Both the position numbers and the translations under genes were made by a program. From Chloroflexota bacterium (GTDB lineage: Bacteria > Chloroflexota > Limnocylindria > Limnocylindrales > CSP1-4): a stretch of DNA of 7,306 nucleotides. Shown piece after piece: positions 1 to 4,587 of the stretch (positions are counted from its first letter, which is position 1; the number at the start of each line of letters is the position of its first letter). Under the pieces are notes generated by a model. It searched no databases and was not told where the DNA came from. It was given only the letters and a program-made list of their open reading frames with translations. The stretch lies in NCBI GenBank assembly GCA_021790375.1, contig JAJYEB010000091.1, positions 1-7,306 of the forward strand. Reading direction: 5' to 3'.

Positions 1-2
1 CT

Positions 3-284
3 TGTCGTCCGCCAATCGCCGGCGTGATCGCCACGGAGGATATTGCGGGCGGGCTCGCAGCGGCTGCGTCGGCCACGACCTTGATCGACGGACGGATGAC
101 CGGCGCGCCTGCCCCTTCGGCACCACGATCCCTCGGCGCCACGATCCCTCGGCGCCACGGTCCCTCGGCGCCACGATCCCTCGGCGCCACGATCCCTCGG
201 CGCCACGATCCCTCGGCGCCTCGCCCCCGTCAGCGGCCCGACTTGAAGGGGTACACGACCCAGGCGTCCGTGGCCACGACGTAG
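3..284 (+). CDS. Possible 3' end of an unidentified plus-strand gene with a repeat-encoded tail
   Basis: An open frame enters from the left edge and stops at TAG 282-284. The first ~37 codons (ending about DGRMTGAPAP) use mostly G/C third positions and look protein-like (Ala/Gly-rich, with ATEDIAGG). From about 115 the frame runs into the 16-bp tandem array. Because 16 is not a multiple of 3, three units read as a 16-residue period (SAPRSLGATIPRRH(G/D)P). The last 55 bp overlap the 3' end of the convergent phosphoribosyltransferase. I do not recognise the family. Another plus frame ends at TGA 25-27, so the true end could be there instead, with the rest non-coding. If the frame is real, the tail is probably a slippage product that replaced the original stop. 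Coding status is uncertain. Confidence 0.3.
   Translation, partial: CRPPIAGVIATEDIAGGLAAAASATTLIDGRMTGAPAPSAPRSLGATIPRRHGPSAPRSLGATIPRRHDPSAPRPRQRPDLKGYTTQASVATT
115..220. repeat. 16-bp tandem array, 6.6 copies
   Basis: Units of cctcggcgccacgatc lie at 131-146, 147-162 (one change, a to g), 163-178, 179-194 and 195-210. A diverged first copy is at 115-130 (two changes) and a 10-bp partial last copy at 211-220. Spacing is exactly 16 bp. Each unit carries the palindrome GGCGCC. The array begins 10 bp downstream of the phosphoribosyltransferase stop codon (minus strand). The near-identity of the inner copies points to recent expansion by slippage or to selection. There are no spacers, so it is not a CRISPR array. 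Confidence 0.95.
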
Positions 285-691
285 TGGTCCGGGACCGACG
301 GAACGCGCGAGCGGGTGGGCTTGTAGTGGAGGACCGCCGTGGTCGGCCGACCGCCGGCCAGGCGCACCCGATCAATCACCGCCTGGATCGTCGAGCCCGT
401 GTCCCAGACCTCGTCGACGATCAGCACCCGCCGATCGTGCAGCAGGGGATCGGCGGGGAACTGGAGGAACGAGGGCTGGGCCGCCGGCCGTCCCTCGTCG
501 TCGTAGAAGGCCACCGCGGCCACGATGATGTTGCGGATGCCCAGTCGATAGGCGAGCATCCCGGCCGGCACCAGCGCGCCGCGGGTGATGGCCAGCATCA
601 CGTCGTACTCGCCTGCGACCTGTTCTGCCAGCTGTGCCACCAGCCGCTCGAGGTCGTCCCAGGTGACGGTCAGCTTCTCGTTCGGGGCCAT
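230..691 (-). CDS. Phosphoribosyltransferase family protein (xanthine/hypoxanthine-guanine type)
   Basis: A 153-residue type I phosphoribosyltransferase, expected to transfer phosphoribose from PRPP to a purine base (salvage) in the cytoplasm. The PRPP-binding loop is RVLIVDEVWDTGST at residues 88-101, the classic acidic pair followed by DTG(S/T)T, with the second acid as Glu94 instead of the commoner Asp. AITRGALVPAG at 34-44 is the pyrophosphate loop with its Arg-Gly. WVVYPF at 144-149 matches the C-terminal W-x-x-(F/Y)-P-(W/F) element of bacterial xanthine/hypoxanthine enzymes. The length is normal for this group. The ATG at 691 has no SD; TAGCCT lies 7 nt upstream, suggesting a leaderless transcript. 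The 19-bp array 711-902 sits where its -35 and upstream DNA would be. Base specificity (guanine, xanthine or hypoxanthine) cannot be told from the sequence. Confidence 0.93.
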   Translation of the reverse strand: MAPNEKLTVTWDDLERLVAQLAEQVAGEYDVMLAITRGALVPAGMLAYRLGIRNIIVAAVAFYDDEGRPAAQPSFLQFPADPLLHDRRVLIVDEVWDTGSTIQAVIDRVRLAGGRPTTAVLHYKPTRSRVPSVPDHYVVATDAWVVYPFKSGR

Positions 692-697
692 GCTGCA

Positions 698-703
698 AGG
701 CTA
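698..703 (-). promoter_or_regulatory. Putative -10 element of the phosphoribosyltransferase
   Basis: On the minus strand TAGCCT (703 to 698) ends 7 nt before the A of the ATG at 691, so transcription could start on the start codon. There is no recognisable -35: that position falls inside the first unit of the 19-bp array. Weak by itself; supported by the same spacing at three other starts in the window. Confidence 0.35.
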
Positions 704-710
704 CGCCGGT

Positions 711-902
711 CGGGCCCCCTGCCGAGGGTCGGGCCCCGTGCGGTGCGTCTGGCCCCATGCCGCCGGTCGGGCCCCTTGCCGCGGACCGGGCCCCATGGCG
801 CGCGTCGGGCCCCGCGCCGCGCGTGGGGGTCCCATGCCGCGCGTCGGGCCCCTTGCCGCGGACCGGACCCCGCGCCGCCGGACCGGGCCCCGCGCCGGCG
901 GT
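711..902. repeat. Degenerate 19/20-bp tandem array centred on GGGCCC, 10 copies
   Basis: Ten units start at 711, 730, 749, 768, 787, 806, 826, 845, 864 and 884. Steps are 19 bp except two of 20 (806 to 826 and 864 to 884). Each begins with cgggcccc or a one- or two-base variant, followed by roughly NTGCCGCGNGT. Units 4 and 8 are identical over 19 bp; others differ at several positions, so this array is older or more relaxed than the one at 115-220. It occupies the divergent intergenic region between the phosphoribosyltransferase (starts at 691, minus) and the coiled-coil gene (starts at 1050, plus). Long open frames across it are an artefact of the lack of A/T. Confidence 0.9.
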
Positions 903-1014
903 CGCGGTGAGATCCTGGGATCAGCCGCGCGGGCGCGACCGCATCCCGGCCGCCCCGCGGGCGACCCGGGACTAATGCCGCAACCGGACGGTCCGATCGT
1001 CCACCCTGCGGCCG

Positions 1015-1043
1015 TTGAATCGCCGATACGCCCGATCTACCGT
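1015..1043 (+). promoter_or_regulatory. Putative promoter of the coiled-coil gene
   Basis: TTGAAT (1015-1020), a 17-bp spacer and TACCGT (1038-1043). The -10 ends 7 nt before the GTG at 1050, so the transcript would begin on the first base of that start codon. The -35 has four matches to TTGACA and the spacer is optimal. Confidence 0.5.
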
Positions 1044-1049
1044 TGGCGC

Positions 1050-1493
1050 GTGAAGGCGATGGAACCGCTGGACGCGATACGAGCGCAGCTGCAGGAGCAG
1101 GACGCCGCGCTGACGGCCTCGCTCGAGGCGCTCGAGCACGACCGCGAGATCGTCCGCCGCCAGCTCGGACTCGTCCATGAACTGGCGGAGCTCCAGGAGC
1201 AGCGGGTCGCACCGAAGGGTCGGCTTGAGAAGCTTTCCGGCGCAGAGCCGGCCGCGGAGCCGCAGCCCGTCGGCGACGCCGAGCCGGAGCACGCCGCTGC
1301 CGGCGCCGAATCCGCTGCCGAAACCATCGCAGAGCCGGTCGCGGAGGCCGAGACGGAGCACCTCGAGGCTGCGCCCGAGCCCGCGCCTGTCCAGCAGGAT
1401 GAACCGGAGCCGACCCCCCTGACCCGCACGCCCTGGCCACGAGCCGCCGGAGATCCGGACACGGGGCTGCTCCGGCGCATGCGGGCCGGTTAG
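1050..1493 (+). CDS. Small coiled-coil protein with acidic Ala/Glu/Pro-rich tail, function unknown
   Basis: 147 residues from GTG 1050, or 144 from ATG 1059; the stop is TAG 1491-1493. I prefer the GTG because a promoter-like TTGAAT-17-TACCGT places the transcript start exactly on it, whereas the ATG has only a GAAGG two bases away, too close to act as an SD. Residues ~8-60 are a charged, heptad-like helix (AQLQEQDAALTASLEALEHD...) typical of a coiled coil. Residues ~65-125 are a low-complexity linker rich in Ala, Glu and Pro. The C-terminus is basic (LLRRMRAG). There is no signal peptide, membrane segment or Cys. The family is not recognised; it could be a dimeric structural or adaptor protein. 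Antisense frames of similar length exist, but only this frame gives a sensible helix with G/C-rich third positions. Confidence 0.7.
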   Translation: MKAMEPLDAIRAQLQEQDAALTASLEALEHDREIVRRQLGLVHELAELQEQRVAPKGRLEKLSGAEPAAEPQPVGDAEPEHAAAGAESAAETIAEPVAEAETEHLEAAPEPAPVQQDEPEPTPLTRTPWPRAAGDPDTGLLRRMRAG

Positions 1494-1536
1494 CTCCCAC
1501 CCCGGCCGCGGCTTCCGCCTGCGCCCAGCACACCGT

Positions 1537-1562
1537 CGCGGATCAGTCGGGCGTGATCCGCG
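1537..1562. terminator. Hairpin between convergent genes (possible terminator without T-tract)
   Basis: A perfect 9-bp stem CGCGGATCA (1537-1545) / TGATCCGCG (1554-1562) with an 8-nt loop lies in the 129-bp gap between the convergent coiled-coil and regulator genes. No T-run follows on either strand, so it is not a canonical intrinsic terminator. A second palindrome, TACGGCCGTA, follows at 1571-1580. Confidence 0.35.
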
Positions 1563-1622
1563 TGCCCGCGTACGGCCGTATCCGAACCGGCGCCACCCCG
1601 CACCGGCCCCCGTCGGCGGCCC

Positions 1623-2921
1623 CTACTGGCCCTTCAGTGCCTCCCGCATCAACTCGAACGCGCGCTCGTGCTCCCCGGCGTCCGCCAGGCGCTCGGCCCA
1701 TTCCCCGAGCACCTCGCGGAGCCGAGCGGATGAACCCGTCCGTCGGGCCAGGCCGGCGGCCCGCTCGTACAGCGCGAGTGAGGCGGCGCGCTGCCCCTCG
1801 GCCGCGTCCGCGCGCGCGAGCGTCACGAGCGCGTCGATCTCGGCCTGCGTGTTCGACGTCCGCTCGGCAAGGTCGAGCGCCTCGCGCGCGAGGCGCATGC
1901 CGTCGGCCTGGGAGCCCCGGGCCAGTGCGATGCGCGCCTGCGTGTCGAGCACGTCGGCCAGCCAGCGGTCGTCACCCAGGCGTTCGAACCGTGCCCGGGC
2001 ACTGGCCGCCAGCTCCTCCGCCCGGTCGACGCGCTCGAGCGACAGGTTGGACAGCGCGAGGTCGTTCTCGAGTCCGGCCAGGTCGAAATCGGTGCCGGCT
2101 GCCCGGTGCAGCGTGGCGCTCGCCATCGCCGCCCTGGTCGCGCCGTCGTAGTCGCCCGTCTCCCTGCGGTGAAGCGCCAGCTCGTGGTAGAAGTGGGCCC
2201 GGTGGTGGTCGTCCAGCCGCGCGGCGAGCGCCCGGACCTCGTCGAGGTAGGCCACCGCCGTCGCATGGTCGCCCGAACGGGAGGCCGCGGTCGCGAGGGC
2301 AATCACGATCTGCAGCTCGAAATCGGGAGCCACGCTTGCCCCTGCGCGAACCTCTTCACGCAGGGTCTTCAGCATTGCGGTCGCCTCCGCGGAGTCGCCC
2401 TGCGCGTACTCGCCCTGGGCCAGCCAGTACCGCGCGCGGGCGGCACGTACCGGGTGCCCGAGCGAGGTGAACACCCGCACGGCCTCGCCGGCTGCGGCCA
2501 CGGCCTCGGTGCCCTGCTCGAGCCCCACCAGGGCCTCGGACAACCCGAGAAGGAGCTCGGCGCGCTGCAACGGCGCGTCGGTGGTGGAGAGCAACGTCCG
2601 GTACGCGTCTGCGGCCTCCTGCCAGTGACGCGATGCCGCTGCAAGATCGGCCTCGAGGCGTGCCCACCCGGTCGGGCCGTCACCGAGGAACCGCTCGGCC
2701 GAGAGCCCCAGGCGCTCGGCGAAGAAGGTCAGCGCGGCCATCGAAGGCCGGGACAGGCCGTTCTCGAGGGCGCTGACGTAGGCCTTGGTGTAGCGGGGAG
2801 ACGCCAGCTGCTGCTGGGTGAGCCGCGCCGCCAGCCGGGCCGTCCGGAGGCGCGAGCCGATCTGTTGGGCCAGCTCCGATTGATCAACGACGATGCGCCG
2901 TCGGGTCCGAGTTCCAGTCAC
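1623..2921 (-). CDS. XRE-family helix-turn-helix regulator with C-terminal TPR repeats
   Basis: A 432-residue cytoplasmic transcription regulator. Residues ~17-78 are an XRE-type helix-turn-helix: RLRTARLAARLTQQQLAS followed by recognition-helix region YTKAYVSALENG (44-55) and PSMAALTFFAERLGL. Residues ~85-430 are Ala/Leu/Glu-rich helical pairs with the W/G/Y...A pattern of tetratricopeptide repeats, for example WQEAADAYRTLL and GDYDGATRAAMAS, about 8-9 units. This architecture resembles regulators whose TPR domain binds a peptide or protein partner (RRNPP-like), but the ligand is unknown. The start is GTG 2921. It has no SD; TACACT ends 8 nt upstream, suggesting a leaderless mRNA. The gene is divergent from the dsrE-tusA operon, so it may regulate that operon as well as itself; the palindrome 2932-2941 over its own -10 favours autoregulation. 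No truncation is seen. Confidence 0.95.
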   Translation of the reverse strand: MTGTRTRRRIVVDQSELAQQIGSRLRTARLAARLTQQQLASPRYTKAYVSALENGLSRPSMAALTFFAERLGLSAERFLGDGPTGWARLEADLAAASRHWQEAADAYRTLLSTTDAPLQRAELLLGLSEALVGLEQGTEAVAAAGEAVRVFTSLGHPVRAARARYWLAQGEYAQGDSAEATAMLKTLREEVRAGASVAPDFELQIVIALATAASRSGDHATAVAYLDEVRALAARLDDHHRAHFYHELALHRRETGDYDGATRAAMASATLHRAAGTDFDLAGLENDLALSNLSLERVDRAEELAASARARFERLGDDRWLADVLDTQARIALARGSQADGMRLAREALDLAERTSNTQAEIDALVTLARADAAEGQRAASLALYERAAGLARRTGSSARLREVLGEWAERLADAGEHERAFELMREALKGQ

Positions 2922-2928
2922 AGGCCGA

Positions 2929-2934
2929 AGTGTA
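2929..2934 (-). promoter_or_regulatory. -10 element of the XRE/TPR regulator
   Basis: TACACT on the minus strand (2934 to 2929), identical to the -10 of the divergent leader ORF promoter, ends 8 nt before the GTG at 2921. No good -35 is present at 17-18 bp (TCAACG/GTCAAC), so expression may be weak or factor-dependent. Confidence 0.5.
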
Positions 2935-2941
2935 CCGGTAC
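2932..2941. promoter_or_regulatory. Palindromic operator candidate GTACCGGTAC
   Basis: A perfect 10-bp palindrome that overlaps the first three bases of the regulator's -10 and extends into the -10/-35 spacer. A dimer bound here would block RNA polymerase, the usual layout for XRE autorepression. The dsrE-side promoter is ~120 bp away, so direct control of it from this site is less obvious. Confidence 0.4.
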
Positions 2942-3059
2942 GTCACAAGTTCGTTGACCCGCTGAGTGGCGTGAAGGGGCCGGCTGAACGGCACGGAACG
3001 GCGAATGGGAATGTGCGTGGCTTGACGCCGTCCGCGTTGCGATGCCGTCCGAGTTGCGT

Positions 3060-3088
3060 TTGACCCGATCGCGTCGCGTCCATACACT
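3060..3088 (+). promoter_or_regulatory. Promoter of the leader ORF-dsrE-tusA operon
   Basis: TTGACC (3060-3065), exactly 17 bp, then TACACT (3083-3088). It is the best sigma-70-type promoter in the window. Transcription is expected near 3095, the A of the leader ORF start codon, giving a ~133-nt leader before dsrE. Confidence 0.8.
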
Positions 3089-3094
3089 CCGCAG

Positions 3095-3163
3095 ATGCGC
3101 CAAACCCGCGTCCCCGTGCCGCACGGACAGCCGTGCGCCTGTCCGGGCGCCGGCGCGACCTGA
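3095..3163 (+). CDS. Leaderless 22-codon leader ORF with Cys-Ala-Cys motif
   Basis: ATG 3095 to TGA 3161-3163. The peptide begins MRQTRVPVPHGQ and carries PCACPG at residues 13-18, followed by a Gly/Ala end. Cys codons are TGC 3134-3136 and TGT 3140-3142. The ATG begins 7 nt after the -10 hexamer of a near-consensus promoter, so the ORF is probably translated from a leaderless mRNA. Its stop codon is adjacent to, and shares one base with, the hairpin that hides the dsrE SD. It is out of frame with dsrE and not an N-terminal extension of it. Placement upstream of sulfur-transfer genes, the two close Cys codons and the coupled hairpin suggest a regulatory leader peptide (inference). Leaderless Cys-rich leader ORFs that sense cysteine are known from mycobacteria. 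The ORF is too short for statistical proof of coding; conservation would decide. Confidence 0.6.
   Translation: MRQTRVPVPHGQPCACPGAGAT
3120..3145 (+). promoter_or_regulatory. Two mutually exclusive hairpins over the Cys codons of the leader ORF
   Basis: Hairpin 1 pairs CGCACGG (3120-3126) with CCGTGCG (3131-3137), loop ACAG. Hairpin 2 pairs CGGACAG (3124-3130) with CTGTCCG (3139-3145). Both are perfect 7-bp stems sharing 3124-3137, so only one can form. The Cys codons at 3134 and 3140 lie within the 3' arms, so a ribosome slowed at these codons would disrupt both stems. Alternative stems are a hallmark of attenuators, but in DNA this GC-rich some will arise by chance. Confidence 0.4.
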
Positions 3164-3221
3164 ACCTCGTCCCCCGGGGTGCGTGCCGGCGATCGATCAC
3201 CAGGCTGACGCACCCGAGGTT
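3163..3221 (+). promoter_or_regulatory. Long hairpin sequestering the dsrE Shine-Dalgarno
   Basis: Outer stem AACCTC (3163-3168) / GAGGTT (3216-3221), 6 bp perfect. Inner stem GGGTGCGT (3177-3184) / ACGCACCC (3208-3215), 8 bp perfect. The two are contiguous on the 3' side with an 8-nt bulge (3169-3176) on the 5' side. The SD of dsrE (GAGGT 3216-3220, 7 nt before ATG 3228) is wholly inside the outer stem. The first paired base is the last base of the leader ORF stop codon, so a terminating ribosome must open the outer stem. There is no T-tract, so this acts on translation if at all. Confidence 0.65.
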
Positions 3222-3227
3222 CCCTTC

Positions 3228-3815
3228 ATGGTTGCACCGTCCCCGTCCGCCACTTCGATCCCGGCGGTCCCGACCCCGCCGGATCCACCCGCCGCTGCGG
3301 GTCCGTTGCCCGAGCCCGCTCAGGCCGACCTGCGTCCCGTCAAGGATGGCGTCACCATCGTCGTCTTCTCCGGCGACTTCGACCGCGTCCAGGCCGCGTT
3401 CAACATCGCGGTGGGCGCCGCATCGAGCGGCCTCCCCGTCACCATGTTCTTCACGTTCTGGGGGCTCGACGTCATCACCCGCCCCAACGCGTCCCGCGTC
3501 GGGCGCGACCCGCTGCGCACCGCCTTCCGCTGGCTGAAGCCCGGCGGAGCGGGACGCCTCCCACTCACCCGGTTCAACTTCCTGGGGCTCGGCCCGGTGC
3601 TGATGCGACGGCTGATGGGCCAGTTCCGCATGCCGGCGGTCGACCAGATGGTCGAGCTCGCGCACTCCCTCGGTGTCAGGTTCATTGCCTGCACGATCAC
3701 GATGGGGGTGATGGGCCTGACCGAGGCCGACCTGCTCCCGATCGTCGACGCCTATGCGGGCGTGGCCACGTACCTGGCGGACGCGCGCGGCAGCGACGTC
3801 AACCTGTTCATCTGA
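3228..3815 (+). CDS. DsrE/DsrF-like (DsrE3-type) sulfur-relay protein
   Basis: 195 residues from ATG 3228, chosen because GAGGT 3216-3220 lies at SD distance; the frame stays open upstream but there crosses the promoter. Residues 1-40 are a Pro/Ala-rich tail. The DsrE-like fold follows: TIVVFSGDFDRVQAAFNIAVGA (43-64), LPVTMFFTFWGL, then a variable middle and FIACTITMGVMGL with the single Cys at residue 155, the position of the conserved reactive Cys in this group (often ACTM-MD-MG in relatives). Proteins of this family carry or exchange cysteine-bound sulfane sulfur and commonly sit beside TusA, as here: tusA begins 9 bp after the stop. In sulfur oxidisers such pairs feed Hdr-like enzymes; no rhodanese or Hdr gene is visible here, so the donor and acceptor are unknown. 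Cytoplasmic, no signal peptide. Expression is probably gated by the leader hairpin 3163-3221. Confidence 0.94.
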   Translation: MVAPSPSATSIPAVPTPPDPPAAAGPLPEPAQADLRPVKDGVTIVVFSGDFDRVQAAFNIAVGAASSGLPVTMFFTFWGLDVITRPNASRVGRDPLRTAFRWLKPGGAGRLPLTRFNFLGLGPVLMRRLMGQFRMPAVDQMVELAHSLGVRFIACTITMGVMGLTEADLLPIVDAYAGVATYLADARGSDVNLFI

Positions 3816-3824
3816 AAGGCGACT

Positions 3825-4130
3825 GTGATGGTGTCCCAACGCCCCGACCCGACCCTTCCTCCCCCGGACCCGGCGCGGCGTCCGAATCCGGGCCTCCCCC
3901 GCGCGGACGTCGTCGTGGACGCCTCCGGATTCCTGTGCCCGATGCCCATCGTCAAGCTGGCGCAGGCGGTCAAATCGGTCGCCGTCGGTCAGATCGTCGA
4001 GGTGGTCGCCACCGACCCCGGCATCCTCGCCGACGCGCCTGCGTGGGCGCAGATGACCCGCCAGGACATCATCGGTGCGTGGTCCGAGGGTGACCGCCAC
4101 CACTTCTGGTTCCGCAAGCTGCACGAGTAG
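3825..4130 (+). CDS. tusA: TusA-family sulfurtransferase (sulfur carrier)
   Basis: 101 residues from GTG 3825, or 100 from ATG 3828; GAAAGG 3814-3819 serves either start. An unusual Pro-rich N-terminus (PDPTLPPPDPARRPNPG) of ~26 residues precedes a complete TusA domain: VVVDASGFLCPMPIVKLAQAVKSVAVGQIVEVVATDPG, with the signature CPMP. The catalytic Cys is residue 38 (37 from ATG), then DAPAWAQMTRQDIIG. TusA passes a persulfide sulfur between partner proteins; in E. coli it feeds tRNA thiolation. It is cotranscribed with the DsrE-like gene, which is a likely partner. The 3' end is odd: the last codons (KLHE-stop) are the first unit of a 16-bp repeat that continues past the TAG at 4128-4130. Confidence 0.95.
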   Translation: MMVSQRPDPTLPPPDPARRPNPGLPRADVVVDASGFLCPMPIVKLAQAVKSVAVGQIVEVVATDPGILADAPAWAQMTRQDIIGAWSEGDRHHFWFRKLHE

Positions 4131-4161
4131 CAAGCTGCACGAGTAGCAGGCTGCACGAGCA
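4114..4161. repeat. 16-bp tandem repeat x3 across the tusA stop codon
   Basis: gcaagctgcacgagta lies at 4114-4129 and 4130-4145 (identical) and as gcaggctgcacgagca at 4146-4161 (two changes). Copy 1 encodes the last residues KLHE and the start of the TAG, so the stop and its context are duplicated. The unit length equals that of the array at 115-220, and both units contain CACGA, but they are otherwise different. Confidence 0.92.
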
Positions 4162-4178
4162 GGAGGACCGACCGGCCA

Positions 4179-4192
4179 GGGGGTGCGCCCCC
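4179..4192 (+). terminator. Weak hairpin after tusA
   Basis: GGGGG (4179-4183), loop TGCG, CCCCC (4188-4192). It lies 49 bp after the tusA stop. No T-run follows, so if it terminates transcription it is not as a standard intrinsic terminator. Confidence 0.25.
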
Positions 4193-4248
4193 GCCTGTGC
4201 GGTGGCGCCCTGCCGGGACACCGTGTGCGGAACCCCCCCGTCCGGCCC

Positions 4249-4280
4249 GCCATACAACGTGTGGTGCCGCCACAACGTGG
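4249..4280. promoter_or_regulatory. Two palindromic ACAACGT sites 18 bp apart
   Basis: CCATAC-AAC-GTGTGG (4250-4264; arms match at 5 of 6) and CCAC-AAC-GTGG (4270-4280; arms match at 4 of 4). The centres are 4257 and 4275. Together with the third copy at 4434-4448 they define (C/A)CATAC-AAC-GTRTG(T/G). Spacing near two helical turns suggests cooperative binding of a dimeric regulator. No family can be assigned. Confidence 0.4.
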
Positions 4281-4311
4281 GATGGCCCGGGCGATCGCCG
4301 GTGGAGGCCGC

Positions 4312-4335
4312 GGTGAGTCCGCGGGTGAGTCCGCG
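4312..4335. repeat. 12-bp perfect tandem duplication
   Basis: ggtgagtccgcg at 4312-4323 and 4324-4335, followed by a partial gagtc. It lies in intergenic DNA. Confidence 0.85.
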
Positions 4336-4433
4336 GAGTCGGTGGATGCGGTAGCGGAGGCCGGCTCCCACCTGCCGGCGCTCGGCCTCCGGCGGGTGGC
4401 CCCTGCCTCGGCCCGGGGGCCCATGCCGGCCCA

Positions 4434-4448
4434 ACATACAACGTATGT
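4434..4448. promoter_or_regulatory. Third, perfect ACAACGT palindrome
   Basis: ACATAC (4434-4439), AAC, GTATGT (4443-4448): 6-bp arms without mismatch around the same asymmetric AAC centre as the pair at 4249-4280. Its centre, 4441, is ~130 bp upstream of the putative promoter of the surface-protein gene. Confidence 0.45.
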
Positions 4449-4575
4449 CGGAGCTGCACCGGGCCGGGCGGAGAGACAGCGTGCTCCTGACCTACCCAAT
4501 CGGTCATCCATGATGGCGGGTGCCGCCTGTCACCGACTTCGACCGATGGCCCTGTTCCGGGGCGGCGGCGGCAAC

Positions 4576-4581
4576 TATCCT
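4576..4581 (+). promoter_or_regulatory. Putative -10 of the surface-protein gene
   Basis: TATCCT, with only a poor -35 (TGTTCC 4553-4558, 17-bp spacer). A start 7 nt downstream falls at 4588, the first base of the GACACGGG arm below. That coincidence is the main support. Confidence 0.3.
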
Positions 4582-4587
4582 CCTCGC

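Noticed and set aside
115..220. CRISPR-like array
   Set aside because: Units are contiguous with no spacers and only 16 bp long; no cas gene is nearby.
585..1058. Upstream extension of the coiled-coil gene through the GGGCCC array, and antisense frames in the same place
   Set aside because: Translations are Pro/Arg/Gly strings produced by GC-rich repeats; a promoter lies inside at 1015-1043.
2106..2957. 283-codon plus-strand open frame opposite the XRE/TPR regulator
   Set aside because: Antisense to a clearly recognised helix-turn-helix/TPR protein.
3042..3227. In-frame N-terminal extension of the DsrE-like protein
   Set aside because: It would start upstream of the -35/-10 elements at 3060-3088 and gives Arg/Pro-rich sequence; ATG 3228 has an SD.
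2943..4511. 522-codon minus-strand open frame opposite dsrE-tusA
   Set aside because: It is the antisense shadow of two recognised genes, with an Arg/Gly/His-rich translation and no domain.
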